From contig CM042998.1 of assembly GCA_023678885.1 (NCBI GenBank), positions 1,491,820 through 1,555,819 on the forward strand: a DNA stretch of 64,000 bases, given 5' to 3'. Of the stretch, positions 10,983 to 21,622 are shown one piece after another; position 1 is the stretch's first letter; each line of letters begins with the position of its first letter. The position numbers and the translations under genes are program-made. The notes beneath the pieces are model-generated. The model was not told the origin of the DNA. It searched no databases and saw nothing but the letters and a program-made list of their open reading frames with translations. This stretch comes from Pogostemon cablin. Its lineage: Eukaryota; Streptophyta; Magnoliopsida; Lamiales; Lamiaceae.

Positions 10983-11610
10983 AGTAATTCTTCATTGACA
11001 CTAAAGAAGTTGACCTTAGTTGGCGGTTGACTCCATTGGAAAGATATTACCATTGTTGGTTCACTGCCTAATCTCGAAGTTCTTAAGCGAAACATTGGAA
11101 ACGACCGACAGGGGATTTCCTCAGCTCAAATTTCTTCTAATTGAGAATTCAAAGCTCCAATGTTGGATAACTGAAAGCAATCATTTTCCAACACTCAAGT
11201 GTCTCTTACTTCATGATTGCGAGTGTTTAGTTCCGGATGAATTTGGAAGTGTTCAAACACTTGAGCTGATCGAGGTGGACGAAGAAAATCAATTTTCAGT
11301 GGAGTCGGCGAAACAGAAACAAGAGGAACAACTTGGATATGGAAATGATACCCTCCAATTTCATTACATTCATTCGATCGATGAAGGTTAGAGCACTATC
11401 TAAAAGTAGAATGATTTGTTAGTCTTTGTTAATTAGTGACAAGTTGATGCATGAACATTGTTGTTTGCTTCAGGATCTGAAAACTTTGAGCCGCAGTCGG
11501 AGAAGCTCGTCTGCGCCGACAAGCCAGAGCCGGAGAAGAGAAGTAATTGCAGTGGCGTTGATCCTATTAACAGCGTTACTTCTCTTTCACATGTTTATTT
11601 AACTATTTAG
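10983..11610 (+). pseudogene. Duplicated NLR C-terminal LRRs plus an intact terminal exon
   Basis: From 10983 the LRR end repeats (LTLKKLTLVGG, SLPNLEVLK) with frame damage near 11090, then is open from about 11096 (LETTDRGFPQLKFLL) to YGNDTLQFHYIHSIDEG. At 11387 a GT donor (GAAG/GTTAGA) and at 11473 an AG acceptor (tgtttgcttcag) bracket an 87-bp intron. Splicing joins G+GA as Gly and adds 45 codons (SENFEPQSEKL to VYLTI) ending in TAG at 11608-11610. The tail matches the exon end at 1-49, so it is a real NLR terminal exon. The upstream CC-NB part belonging to this copy is missing; it seems to be a leftover from unequal exchange with NLR-3. Confidence 0.7.
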
Positions 11611-11839
11611 AGTTTAAAGAAACACCAATGCAACACCGTAGGTAATATTTGCCAATATATAGATTAATGCTAGTGTGAATAATTAGATGAGTTGTTAAAG
11701 TGATTAAATATAATTCAACTGTCATTGTATGTCACGAGAAAGTATTTCATTCAAATATGTAATAATATAAACTTATATTCACTGGAAGAAAAGATAAACT
11801 TTATTACAAAAATAGTCTTATAGAATCTTATAATTTCGT

Positions 11840-11985
11840 GGATGGTGAAACTTTGGATGTTGAAGATCACAACAAAGTGTCTTCTGTTCCGGAGATGGCA
11901 TGTAGATTAATTACTCTTGCTCAAAAACCTAATGATGATCCATTAATTAATGATGGAGCGTGATTGTTTGTCCAAGTATCTTGTT
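11840..11985 (+). pseudogene. Second small NB-ARC relic
   Basis: It reads gctcaaaaacctaatgatga then a run like the NDPLI and VQVS segments following the NLR P-loop, much decayed. The preceding 70 bp (ggtgaaactt, gatgttgaagatca, gtcttctgtt) match the DNA before the relic at 6190. The two are therefore copies of one relic, each lying behind an NLR end. Confidence 0.55.
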
Positions 11986-12076
11986 TCATCTTGTATAATC
12001 AATTTTCTTTTTTTATAAATAATAAAATAATATTAAAACATGATAAATATTTTTAAGATTCTATCAAAAATATATA

Positions 12077-12297
12077 CTCACTCCATCCCTCCTTAAGAGT
12101 GTCGTTTGCTTTTTGGCACATAGATTAAGAAATATTATTATTTAATGTGTAGTAGGTAGTTGTATTAGTAGGAGTGTTGGTCTCAACATTTAATTATATT
12201 AGAGGGGGCGTGTGGGTACATGTGTGTAAAAAAGGAAAAGGGACTCTTTGGGACGACCAAAATGAAAAAATTATCCTCTTAACATGGGACAGAGGGG
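12077..12297. mobile_element. Stowaway-like MITE
   Basis: It begins CTCACTCCATCCCTCC after TA and ends ATGGGACAGAGGGG before TA. The interior (taatgtgtagtaggtagttg, ggactctttgggacga) closely resembles the better-preserved copy at 57019-57247. Confidence 0.75.
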
Positions 12298-12896
12298 TAT
12301 GTATTGTTAAATTTCATTTTTAATTCACCAAATATACCCCATTTTTAGAGTGCCATCCCTCATTTTTAACTACTCCAAGTTTGTTCCATAAAGTGACACA
12401 TTTTTAGCCCATTTGGTCACTTCACCGCGCTTTTAAAAAAAAAAAAAATCATGTATAAGGCAGATGAATAACAAACAAATCCCTAAACTAGCAAATTCGT
12501 ATATTTTTCTTTTTCATTTTTATTCCGAATTCATCCTCAATTTTTCTCACTTCACCCAAATACGAGAAAAAAGAAATTGAGAATTTTTTTTTTTTTTTAA
12601 ATCTGAATGATTTAGGGATGTATAAAAGGGGAAAATATATCTATAAAATCCTAAATTTTAAAGACTTTCATTAATTTGGATGATTATGTTTGTCAATAAA
12701 TAAATTGTAGAGTTGTTTTGTATGTTAAAATAAAATGACACAATTTTGAATAATGGGGTTTTTTTTTTTTTTTTTAAGGTGTGAACATGATTTTGATTCT
12801 TTGAAGCATATGAATTAATGATTGGAGTATTTATTTTTTGAAACGAAAGGAATACCATACTTAAAATAAAATAAAATAAAATAAACCCGAAGTTCC
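12298..12896. other. AT-rich spacer, no gene
   Basis: It contains homopolymer runs of A and T and a word string near 12655 (aaattttaaagactttcatt) that resembles the DNA at about 6375. That supports this being the 3' flank of a duplicated NLR unit. No coding sequence is recognised. Confidence 0.45.
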
Positions 12897-12985
12897 TAGC
12901 CTGATTGCGTGATGGGCCTGGAGAAAGGACCTCCAACGATAACAATTAAGTGGCGGTCCAATTTTAGGTGAAAAATTTAAGGCCG
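12897..12985 (+). repeat. Orphan copy of the NLR-3 upstream segment
   Basis: It matches 8075-8170 (gcgtgatgggcctggagaaa, cgataacaattaag, aggtgaaaaatttaa). No receptor start follows it; a transposon complex begins about 290 bp later. It therefore marks the front of an NLR unit that has been lost or displaced. Confidence 0.6.
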
Positions 12986-13270
12986 AGTTTATTATTTTAA
13001 ATTTAAATTTAACAAAATTTCCTTAAAATTTATTATTTACTCTTCTGCCCAAAGAACTTAGCACATTTTTCATTCTAATTCAATCCATAAGATTTACACA
13101 CTTTTCTTTGCCGTCTATTCCACTCGGTAGTTTGACTCAACTCGTTTCCATAGAACTTAGTTTAATTCAACTTGTAACTATTCGAGCTCGTTAAATAATT
13201 GTTACGTTATCCAATTAAGCTCTGCTCGACTCGATAAGGTTCAATGATGATGATGATGATAATAATAAGA

Positions 13271-13490
13271 AGAGAGGATTACTACTAGGTACACTAAAAA
13301 AATCTTTAATTACTATAAGATACAAACATACAAAAATATTACTACTAACTACATAAATATATAGTTATATTTCAATATTACCCCTACAATGTGCTGCACA
13401 TAAATATTTGTGTGCAGCAAAAGTTTGTATGCAGCAAAAGTGTGTGCAGTAAAAATAAGTGTGTGCAGCAAAAAAGTGTGGTGGTCCGAC
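13271..13490 (+). repeat. Left long inverted-repeat arm
   Basis: This is the reverse complement partner of 17140-17352. It contains four spaced gtgtgcagcaaaa-like motifs in its inner half, which pair with the ttttgctgcacac motifs of the right arm. Confidence 0.7.
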
Positions 13491-13775
13491 TATAATGTCT
13501 TAGCCCAACTAAAAATTTTTTTAGCCCAAAATTTATTTGTTTTTGTGGCCAAAAGGCCAGCCCACTAGAATGGCCTAATATATTATTATTAGGGCTATAT
13601 CATATTTAATAAAAAAAATAGAATAAAGTAAGAAGAAAACACGAGAAAAAAAACGGAGGGGAAATAGAGAATGAAGAGGTAACCCTTGCTGATCAAATTC
13701 TCCCTTACAACTCTCATTCTAGATGTTGTCTAAGTGCGTTAAATTAAGTAATATATAAATCAATCTTCCTCTTTG
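13491..13775 (+). mobile_element. Partial 5' LTR of the gypsy element
   Basis: It aligns with 15587-15876: cttagcccaactaaaaattt, ggcctaatatattattatta, atagagaatgaagaggtaac, and tcaaattctcccttacaact recur in order. It stops where the pol sequence begins, so the rest of this LTR, the primer site, gag, protease and most of the reverse transcriptase are deleted. Confidence 0.75.
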
Positions 13776-15577
13776 CGTTGAAAATATGGAGGCATTATCT
13801 TTATGGTGTAAATTGTCGGGCTTTCACTGATCACAAGAGCTTAAAGTATATCACCACGCAAAAGGAGCTTAACCTCAGGCAAAGGCGATGGATGGAGTTG
13901 ATTAGTGACTATGACTTAGTCATCGATTATCATCCTGGCAAGGCGAACGTTGTTGCAGATGCTCTGAGTAGAAAGTCTTCTACCTCACTTGCTTCGATTC
14001 GATCTTTTTATCTTCCTATATTGGAGCAATTTAAATCTTTGTTCATTTCGCTCGATTGTAAAAAGTCTAATGATTTCGCTTTAATCGCCAAATTCGAGGT
14101 CAGACCTACCTTGTTCGAGCAAATTCGAGAAAGACAATCACACAATGTTCATTTACAATAGAAGATGGTGAAGCTAAATCAAGGAAAAGAAATAGAATTT
14201 CAAATTCAGGATGACGGACTCCTTACTTTTAAAAATCGTGTTTGTGTTCCATCAGAACTTGATGTTTGTAAAGCTATTCTTGAGGAAGCCCATTCTTCAA
14301 CCTATGTTATGCATCCTGGTAGTACCAAAATGCACAGAACACTTTGGGAGCATTATTGGTGGTCAGTTATGAAATGAGACATTGCTGAATTCGTATCAAA
14401 GTGTTTATCATGCCAACAGATAAAATCGAAACACCAAAAACCAGCCGGCATGCTTCAATCACTACCTATTCCTGAGTCGAAATGGGAGAACATCACAATG
14501 GATTTTATTTTTGGTTTACCTCGAACCCAAAAGGGTCATGACTCAATCTGGGTCATTGTCGATCGTTTGACAAAATCGGCATATTTTCTTCTAATGCATA
14601 CCAACGAATCTTTAGAGAAACTTGCTAAGTTATATATCAATGAGATCGTGAGATTGCATGGAGTACCAGTGTCAATCATATCTGATCGTGATTCAAGATT
14701 CACTTCCCATTTTTAGCATAGTCTGCAAAGAGCGTTGGGTACAAAATTACTATTCAGCACCTCGTTTCACCCACAGACTGATGGACAGTCAGAGAGAACT
14801 ATATAGACAATGGAGGACATGCTACGTGTAGTGGTGTTGAATTTGGGTGGTAGCTGGGATAGGTACTTGACTTTGGTGGAGTTCGCATATAGCAACAGTT
14901 ACCATTCAAGCATTGGAATGCTCCCGTACGAAGCTCTCTATGGCCGAAAGTGTCGAACACCATTCTTTTGAGATGAGGTTGGCGAGAGACAAATCGAATC
15001 AGTAGAACTTATCGAAGATGCGAAGGAAAAATACAACTTATTCGAGACAGACTTAAAGCAGCGCAAGATCACAGAAAAGCTACGCAGATAAAAGGAGGCG
15101 CGAGTTGGAGTTTAATGAAGGAGACAAAGTCTTTCTGAAAGTTTCTCCGTGGAAGGGCGTGTTGCGATTCCACCGCCGAGAAAAGTTAAGTTCGAGGTTT
15201 ATTGGCCCGTTTACGATCTTGCAAAGGATTGGTCGTGTCGCGTATCGACTTGAGCTACTATCAGAATCGTCAAAGATTCACGATGTCTTCCATATCTCTA
15301 CGCTTAGAAAATATGAACCAGATCCTTCGCATGTGCTCGAATATCCCCCAGTTGTATTAAAGAAAAATCTATCGTACGAAGTCCAACCTATTCAAATTGT
15401 AGATCGCCAAGAGAAAATACTTTGTAATAAATCCATTCCTATGGTGTGAGTTCTATGGAGAAGTGATTGAATTGAAGAAGAAACGTGGGAACCAGAATCA
15501 GTCATGCGTCAACAACATCCAAATCTCTTTTCATCTCTAGATACGTTTACGTTTCGAGGACGAAACTTTTTAGATGG
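13776..15577 (+). pseudogene. Ty3/gypsy pol remnant: RNase H, integrase, chromodomain-like end
   Basis: Translated pieces read in order: the RNase H end (FTDHKSLKYITTQKELNLRQ and the DYHPGKANVVADALSRK motif); the zinc-binding region (HPGSTKMHRTLWEHYWW); the integrase core (WENITMDFIFGLPRTQKGHD, then DRLTKSAYF and ISDRDSRFTSHF); and the C-terminal end (GDKVFLKVSPWKGVLRFHRR, FIGPFTILQRIGRVAYRLEL, HDVFHISTLRKY). This is the Tekay/Del-like chromovirus pattern. Stops or shifts near 14161, 14376, 14714, 14970 and 15090 break it. A GC-rich polypurine run (agatggggg) at 15572 ends the internal region. It is not autonomous. Confidence 0.88.
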
Positions 15578-15582
15578 GGGGA

Positions 15583-16898
15583 TACCTTATAATATCTTAG
15601 CCTAACTAGAAATTATTTTAGCCCAAAATTTATTTTTTTTTGTGACCCAAAGGCTAGCCCACTATAATGACCTAATATATTATTATTAGGGCTATATCAT
15701 ATTTAATAAAAAAAAATAGAATAAAGAATAAAGAAAGAAGAAAATGCGAGAGAAAAAAAACAGAGGGAAAATAGAGAATGAAAAGGTAACCCTTACTGAT
15801 CAAATTCTCCCTTACAACTCTCATTCTAGGTGGTGTCTAAGTGTGTTAAGGTAAGCAATGTATAAATCAAGCTTCCTTTTTTCACAATTTTGTAAATTTG
15901 TTGGGAATTTCTTTATGATATTTGGGCTATTTGCAGCTACTGTTTGAATTGCTTTTGACATAGTTATTGCTCTCAAAAATTTGCAAACTCAATTCCTGTA
16001 TGTTTCTGAATTTGATAGCTTTCCGTAGCCACTAGAAACACCTCAATCCGATTTTTCTACAATTAGTTATGATTTTTCTCGTAAACTATCGCTAGGTAAT
16101 TCGCAGCTACTGTTCGAACTGCTTTTGACATAGCTATTACTCTCAGAAATTTATAAACTCAATTTTTATACGTAGCTGAATTCGTTAGCTTTCTGTAGCC
16201 ACTTGAAACGCCTCAATCCGATTTTTCTACAATTAGTTATGACTTTTCTCGTAAACCACTGCTAACTGGAAAATTTATGTCGAATTCAAATTTATTTCGT
16301 ATCGTTTCATTTAAGAAATGATCTAAAATAGGTTATGTGAGATTGGGAGATAATGTTGAGGAGTTACGGGCTGATTTATTTAATATCGGCTTGCTCGAGA
16401 TCGATTAAGAATTTCGCAGCTACTGTTCAAATTACTTTTGACATAGCTATTGCTCTTAGAAATTTGAAAACTCAATTCTTGTATGTAGCTGAATTTGTTA
16501 TCTTTCCGTAGCCACTTGAAACGCCTTAATCCGATTTTTCTACAATTAGTTATGATTTTTCTCATAAACTGTCGCTAGGTAATTCGCAGCTACTATTCGA
16601 ACTGCTTTTGACATAGCTATTACTCCCAAAAATTTGTAAACTCAATTTCTATACATAGCTGAATTCGTTAGCTTTTTGTAGCCACTTGAAATGCCTCAAT
16701 CCGATTTTTCTACAATTAGTTATGATTTTTCTCGTAAACCGCTGCTTACTGGAAAATTTATGTCGAATTCAAATTTATTTCCTATCGTTTCGTTTAAGAA
16801 ATGATTTGAAACGGGTTATGTGAGATTAGGAGATAATGTTGAGGAGTTACGGGATGATTTATTTAATATCGACTTGCTCGAGATCGATTAAGATTTTT
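15583..16898 (+). mobile_element. 3' LTR of the gypsy element (approximate end)
   Basis: It follows the polypurine run and begins with the sequence shared with 13491-13775. It then continues into about 1 kb not present at the left because of the deletion. Its 3' boundary is uncertain; the internal tandem repeats end near 16898 and unrelated GC-rich DNA begins near 16980. Confidence 0.6.
15933..16898 (+). repeat. Two-level tandem repeat (about 170 bp within 483 bp)
   Basis: The word gcagctact starts at 15933, 16103, 16416 and 16586. Two 170-bp-spaced subunits plus a distinct spacer (aaaatttatgtcgaattcaa to gctcgagatcgattaaga) make a 483-bp block, and the whole block is repeated once. Subunits share ttttgacatag, ccgatttttctacaattagt and tttctcgtaaac. 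It lies in the gypsy 3' LTR. Confidence 0.85.
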
Positions 16899-17139
16899 TT
16901 TTGACGATGAAAGGCGATGTTATCGCCTAATAGTTACGTATATTGATTTCTATTTATTTGCTTATAATCTCCTTTTTAGGTAAAAAATCGACGAAGGGCA
17001 AGGGACAGACACTAAACCCCCACCCACCGCTGGAAACTACTGGACACCACCGCCGGACTGCCGGTGGCAGGTCGCCGAAAAACTGCCGCTGCCGAAAAAC
17101 TGACATCGCCGAAGCTCCGCCGGAACTTCGCTGGAGCAC

Positions 17140-17352
17140 TGCCGGACCACCACACTTTTTTGCTGCACACACTTTTGTTACAACACATACTTTGTTGCAC
17201 ACGAACTTTTGTTGTACACAACATTTATGTGCAGCATATTGTAGGGGTAGTATTGGAATGTCACTATATATTTTTATACTTAATAGTAATATTTTTGTAT
17301 GTTTGTATCTCATAGTAATTAAGGATTTTTTTTATACCTAAAAGTAATTCTC
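17140..17352 (-). repeat. Right long inverted-repeat arm
   Basis: Partner of 13271-13490, with differences and small gaps throughout. Just inside it (about 16990-17140) is a GC-rich stretch of gccgg/cgccg words unlike the AT-rich surroundings. Confidence 0.7.
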
Positions 17353-17848
17353 TTTTTTTTTAAGTTATTGGGAAAAAATAACTTTTAACTGCTGTATGAG
17401 TGTGATGAGGATTAACAATTAGAGAGAGGTGTGCTATATCATTTTCTGATTGAATAAACTAATTTTGTGATTATATTTATGTATGATATCAATTGTCTCA
17501 CTTTTATTAAATAGTTATTTGAATTTTATTAATTGTTTTGAGTTCTTCAGAAAAAAATATTGAGTGAGTACAGAAAGCAAAGATAATATATTAGACCATA
17601 TGCTTGTTTTTGTATGTGAAAAGGAAAACTAAAATTCAGGGAGATTAATGGATAATTATAATATAAGGGGGGAGCAGTTGGGCAACTAGTAGTATATTTT
17701 ATACCTTTCTTCTTTATTTTATTCTATTTGGTATCATTCAACAATATGAATATCAGAGTCTATTGATTTTGAATTTTTTTTGTCACTTTCTCTCTCCATC
17801 TACCATTGCAAAAGTACAGCCATTTCTGTATTTTTCTTCCCTCCCAAA
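17353..17848 (+). other. 5' flank of NLR-4
   Basis: AT-rich DNA with no coding family. The last 90 bp before the NLR-4 start (ctttctctctccatctacca) are pyrimidine-rich, as expected of a plant 5' leader. No TATA box could be assigned with confidence. Confidence 0.35.
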
Positions 17849-18182
17849 ATGGCGTATGCTGCGCTTGTTTCACTTGAAAAAACTACAGATCTGATCCTCA
17901 ATAATCATAAGTATTCCATTTCTGCTGATGAAAGAGAACAAATTACATCCATCCATGAATACATTATTTTCTTGATATCCTTCTTTGATGATCTCCCCGA
18001 GAAAGCCAACCGTTTGGAAGGAAAAAACAGGGATTTAGCTAATGAAGCTGAAGATCTTATTGAATATTTCATATGGAATCAATCTCGGGTGAATTGGAGA
18101 GTTGGGCTATCAAGAGTTGACGTTGAGCAGAAGCTGAAACGAGTCTGAGGGGAAATTGGTTCAATCACTGGAGATATGATGG

Positions 18183-19295
18183 TGTAACAACAAAATTTGT
18201 ATTTATTAAATAATAAATACAAAAGAAATTACAAAGATAATCCGAGATGGTTTAAACTTGAGAATTTGAGTGGACAATCTCTAGCTATCCTCTGATTCCT
18301 CTCTTGAGTTGATTTCTTTGACTTTTTCAACTTTCGCAGCCGGATCTTCGGATTAAGCTTGTCCGAGCTTGGGGTTGACTTGAAACTTTAAAACGTTTTA
18401 TCCGGAGGCGTCAAGCCTTTATTCGGATGAAACGTTGACTTGAAAATTTATAGCGAAAAACGCCGTTCAATTTGGTAGAACACCGTTGACTTCACGAATA
18501 TCGTTAGATGAACTTGATTTGAAGAAACGTTGATTTGAAGCTTTAAAACGTTTTATCCGGAGGCGTCGAGCCTTTATTCGGACCAAAGACTTGAAGATTT
18601 ATCGCGAAAAATGTCGTTCAATTTGGTAGAATACCGTTAACTTCACGAATATCGTTAGATGAACTTGATTTGAAGAAACGTTGAATTTGAGGGGCTCCGC
18701 ACCTTTATCCCACATTGAATGGCGTTTCTAAATTGATCCTTGAAGAATAACTTGATCTTCTCAGAGATTTCAAATTTCTTCAAAGCTCTCATGGTTTTCA
18801 GGAGTTTCAGAATGTCTGGAATGAGGACTGAAGACCCTTATTTATAGGTGGAGAAAATAACCACTTGTGAGATATTCTCTCATTGAAAAGATATGTTGGA
18901 CTTTTCTCCTTTAATTAAGTCTGTTGGATTGAATACGAGCCTATTTAATTTTAATAAGTCTGCTGGATTGTATCTGGGTATATTTAATTTAATCGGCATG
19001 CTGGATTTGACTTGGGCTTATTTAATTTAACTAAGCTTATTGGATTTGATTTGGGGCTTATTTAATTTAACTAAGCCTGCTACACTTAATTTGCTGGACT
19101 TGTTGACTTGAATCGAGCCCATTTAACTTGAATCGATCCCATTTGCCTTGAATTTGGGCTCAAATAATTACATTAATTATCAATTATTTATTTACTTATT
19201 TTATGAATTAATTAATTTAAATTCCTTAATAAACAAATATTTAATATATTTTCTTTGCATTTTTATTTATTAGGCAATAAAGTTTAATCTCGTAG
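18183..19295. mobile_element. Insertion in NLR-4, possibly a solo LTR
   Basis: The interrupted paralogue sequence is gatatgatggatgatcgacc. Here gatgg precedes and gatga follows a 1.1-kb block that begins TGTAACAAC, fitting a 5-bp target duplication with one change. The block has no coding capacity, an early palindrome (tttgtatttatta then taataaatacaaa), and an internal 155-bp tandem repeat. It ends ...CTCGTAG rather than CA, so the solo-LTR reading is tentative. Confidence 0.5.
18375..18680 (+). repeat. 155-bp tandem duplication
   Basis: Two consecutive copies start at 18375 and 18530 (ttgacttgaaactttaaaac versus ttgatttgaagctttaaaac). Each contains cgttttatccggaggcgtc, gttcaatttggtagaa, and ttcacgaatatcgttagatg. 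Confidence 0.8.
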
Positions 19296-19868
19296 GATGA
19301 AGATCGACCTGCTGCAGTGTCACCATCAATAGCTACAGCTACAGTAAAAAATGATGTTGTTATTGGTTTAGATGCGGATCTATTAGCAATAAAGGATCGG
19401 ATTTATGGGGAATCATCCAAACTCGAAGTGATCCCAATTGTTGGTGTGGGAGGCATCGGTAAAACTACTCTTGCTCGAAATGCTTATGATGATCCATTAA
19501 TAATTGAGCGTTTTGATATTCGTGTTTGGATCACTGCATCTCAAGATTATAATGTTGAGGAAATAATTTCATGTTTGGGGCATCTAGTAGGAGTGGAATT
19601 GTTAGAAAAGAGTAAACTATCGATGGCAGAAAAAGTGTATTGAACCTTGAAGGCTTGAAGGGTATGAGGTATCTGATTGTAATGGATGACATTTGGAGCA
19701 CAAATGCTTGGGATAATGTCAGGTATATATTCCCAGATGAGGAGAATGGAAGTCGGATCATGTTAACCACTAGGAACTTAGATATAGCATTTTTTACCAG
19801 TTCTGATAGCCCTGTTCATGAAATGAAGTTCGTGGATGAGAATCAGAGCTGGGATTTGGTTAAGCAAA

Positions 19869-21107
19869 AAAGAGTGGCACATAATATTCAAATAATAAGT
19901 TGGGTTCAAATTCCAATCCAATAACTCTAAGTATTTAAGAATATATATAATTTTTTGCATGTGTTCAGAAAAATATACGTATTCAAATTTTGAAAAGGTG
20001 AGGTTGCGTGATAGTTGTTAAAATCCTATATATTCAGGAATACATATATTTTGTTTCATGTATTCAAAAAAATGTATACATTGTCTATATATTTCTGAAT
20101 ACATGTTACATTGCTTACAACTATTTTTGTACACATTTATCTATTTGAAATTGTGATTTTTAATAATTAATTAGCTATTCTGAAATATTTTTTCAATATT
20201 TGAAAGTATTCAAAATATATTCAATTCCATTTATTGAAATGATTTTATATTAAAAAGGTTAAGTATTCAAAAATATTTTGATATTCAGAAATATTTGAAA
20301 GTATTCAAAATGTATTCATTCCATTTATTGAAATGATTTTATATTAAAAAGGTTAAGTATTCAAAAGCATTTTGATATTATGAAATATTTTTTCAATGTT
20401 TGAAAATATTCAAAATATATTCAACTTCATAATACAAAAAAAATAAGTATTTAGAATATTTTGGTTATACTCTTTTATATTGTTGCGATAAGAATTCTCC
20501 TACATATGTTTTTTATTATTGCAGTATGGATCTTGTATTCAAAATTATTTTTCAATATTTAACCTAGTGTTCAGAATGTTATTCAATATATTTTAGATTT
20601 AATAATTAAAAATAACCAATAGTTTGAAGAAATTTATGGGAAGAGAATTTATAGAAATAGATTGAGAATGAGAAGGATTCGTGAATTTCTCATTATTCTA
20701 TTAATTAGATGTATAGTCAGATAATTTAGACTTTTCATTATATAATTTTGTAGTGTATATTAATAAAATATAGTCTTTGTATCTAGTGATAATATTAGTA
20801 TATAATTTGTATTAAATAGTAATAAATTCTCTCTTAATTGACAAATTTTTTAGTTAATTTGGATAATTGTTTTCTATGAAAAATTATGCATTCCGCATTC
20901 GGGCTTTTACTTGCGGAATTATTGCCACCAGAATTTATGCCAGGGAACTCAACCATTCAAAAAAGTAAGAAAGAAAAGACCATTGTAACTCCACTCAAAC
21001 CAACATTAACATATGCCCTATATAATTTATTTATAAACGAGTAGATATTATGTGCATTTTGGTGTACACGTGTATTTATATGTATGTGTATAAATTTTTA
21101 TTTAATA
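19869..21107. other. AT-rich region without genes
   Basis: No coding families are seen. It includes an imperfect tandem repeat of about 95 bp starting at 20201 and 20296, with a partial third copy near 20386 (gaaagtattcaaaatatatt, ttattgaaatgattttatat, aaaaaggttaagtattcaaa). The rest is low-complexity. Confidence 0.55.
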
Positions 21108-21220
21108 CTCCTTCCATTTAAATAAAAAGGTTCTTATTTTATTATATTGAGTATCTCATTTAAAGACCCTCATTTTCCACTTTTGGTTAAAGGATCCACC
21201 TTTAGGTGGGACAGAGAGAA
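21108..21220. mobile_element. Short Stowaway-like MITE
   Basis: CTCCTTCCATTTAAATAAAA begins after a TA and GTGGGACAGAGAGAA ends before a TA. Only about 113 bp long, so probably internally deleted. Confidence 0.5.
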
Positions 21221-21339
21221 TAGTGTATATATATTTATTAATAATTAATAATTATATAGTTTTTTACATTCACTTTTTCATTAAAAAATTTAAAATTTGC
21301 GTATACATTTTTATTAATTAGTGTATAGTATGTTTTTAT

Positions 21340-21341
<2 letters not shown>

Positions 21342-21408
<67 letters not shown>
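21342..21408. repeat. (TA)n microsatellite
   Basis: About 67 bp of uninterrupted AT dinucleotides. A shorter run lies at about 21731-21755. Confidence 0.95.
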
Positions 21409-21410
<2 letters not shown>

Positions 21411-21411
<1 letters not shown>

Positions 21412-21622
21412 TCCATCCGTCCCTCACAAATAGCAACATTTACTATATTTGACATCTCATCCAAATTGTACCATTTTCCTTTTTAAGTAAAAAGGTTCCA
21501 CCAATGGTCAACCACTATTCATCACATATCTCTAATACACCTACTCACTTTACATAAAATAATAATAATACTCTTTAATTAACGTGTAAAAAACAAATTC
21601 ACCTCTTTACACGATAGGGGAG
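21411..21622. mobile_element. Stowaway-like MITE
   Basis: It begins CTCCATCCGTCCCTCACAAA beside the TA microsatellite and ends GATAGGGGAG before TA. The interior has the usual catctcatcc and accaatggtc words. Confidence 0.6.

Larger units (their letters stand above)
13271..17352. mobile_element. Composite element with long terminal inverted repeats holding a gypsy element
   Basis: The stretch 13271-13490 is the imperfect reverse complement of 17140-17352, about 215 bp per arm. Shared words include the ends (ggattactactagg versus cctaaaagtaattc), acaaacatacaaaaatatta, the cccctaca/tgtagggg pair, and several gcagcaaaa/ttttgctgc motifs up to gtggtggtccg. A DNA transposon of unknown family, perhaps Mutator-like from arm length, is the simplest reading. 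A Ty3/gypsy retrotransposon lies directly inside the left arm. No transposase is visible. No target duplication could be settled. Confidence 0.65.
17849..19868 (+). pseudogene. NLR-4: truncated CNL split by an insertion
   Basis: The start is the ATG at 17849 (MAYAALVSLEKTTDLILN). The CC domain is well kept to residue 99, then a TGA at 18146 replaces an Arg codon of the paralogues. Thirty-odd bases later about 1.1 kb of unrelated DNA intervenes. The NB-ARC resumes near 19297 with a P-loop reading GVGGIGKTT from 19443, then a stop and shift at about 19638-19660, kinase-2 VMDDIW, and an end at WDLVKQK near 19868. GLPLA, ARC2 and all LRRs are absent; AT-rich DNA follows. The CC half could encode a short CC-only peptide if expressed, but as a receptor it is dead. 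Confidence 0.88.

Noticed and set aside
16943..17341. Open frames on both strands over the GC-rich island
   Set aside because: They overlap the inverted-repeat arm in several frames with no recognisable domain; likely chance frames in GC-rich repeat DNA.
21342..21408. TA run as an origin or regulatory element
   Set aside because: Simple dinucleotide repeat next to a TA-targeting MITE; no other signal.
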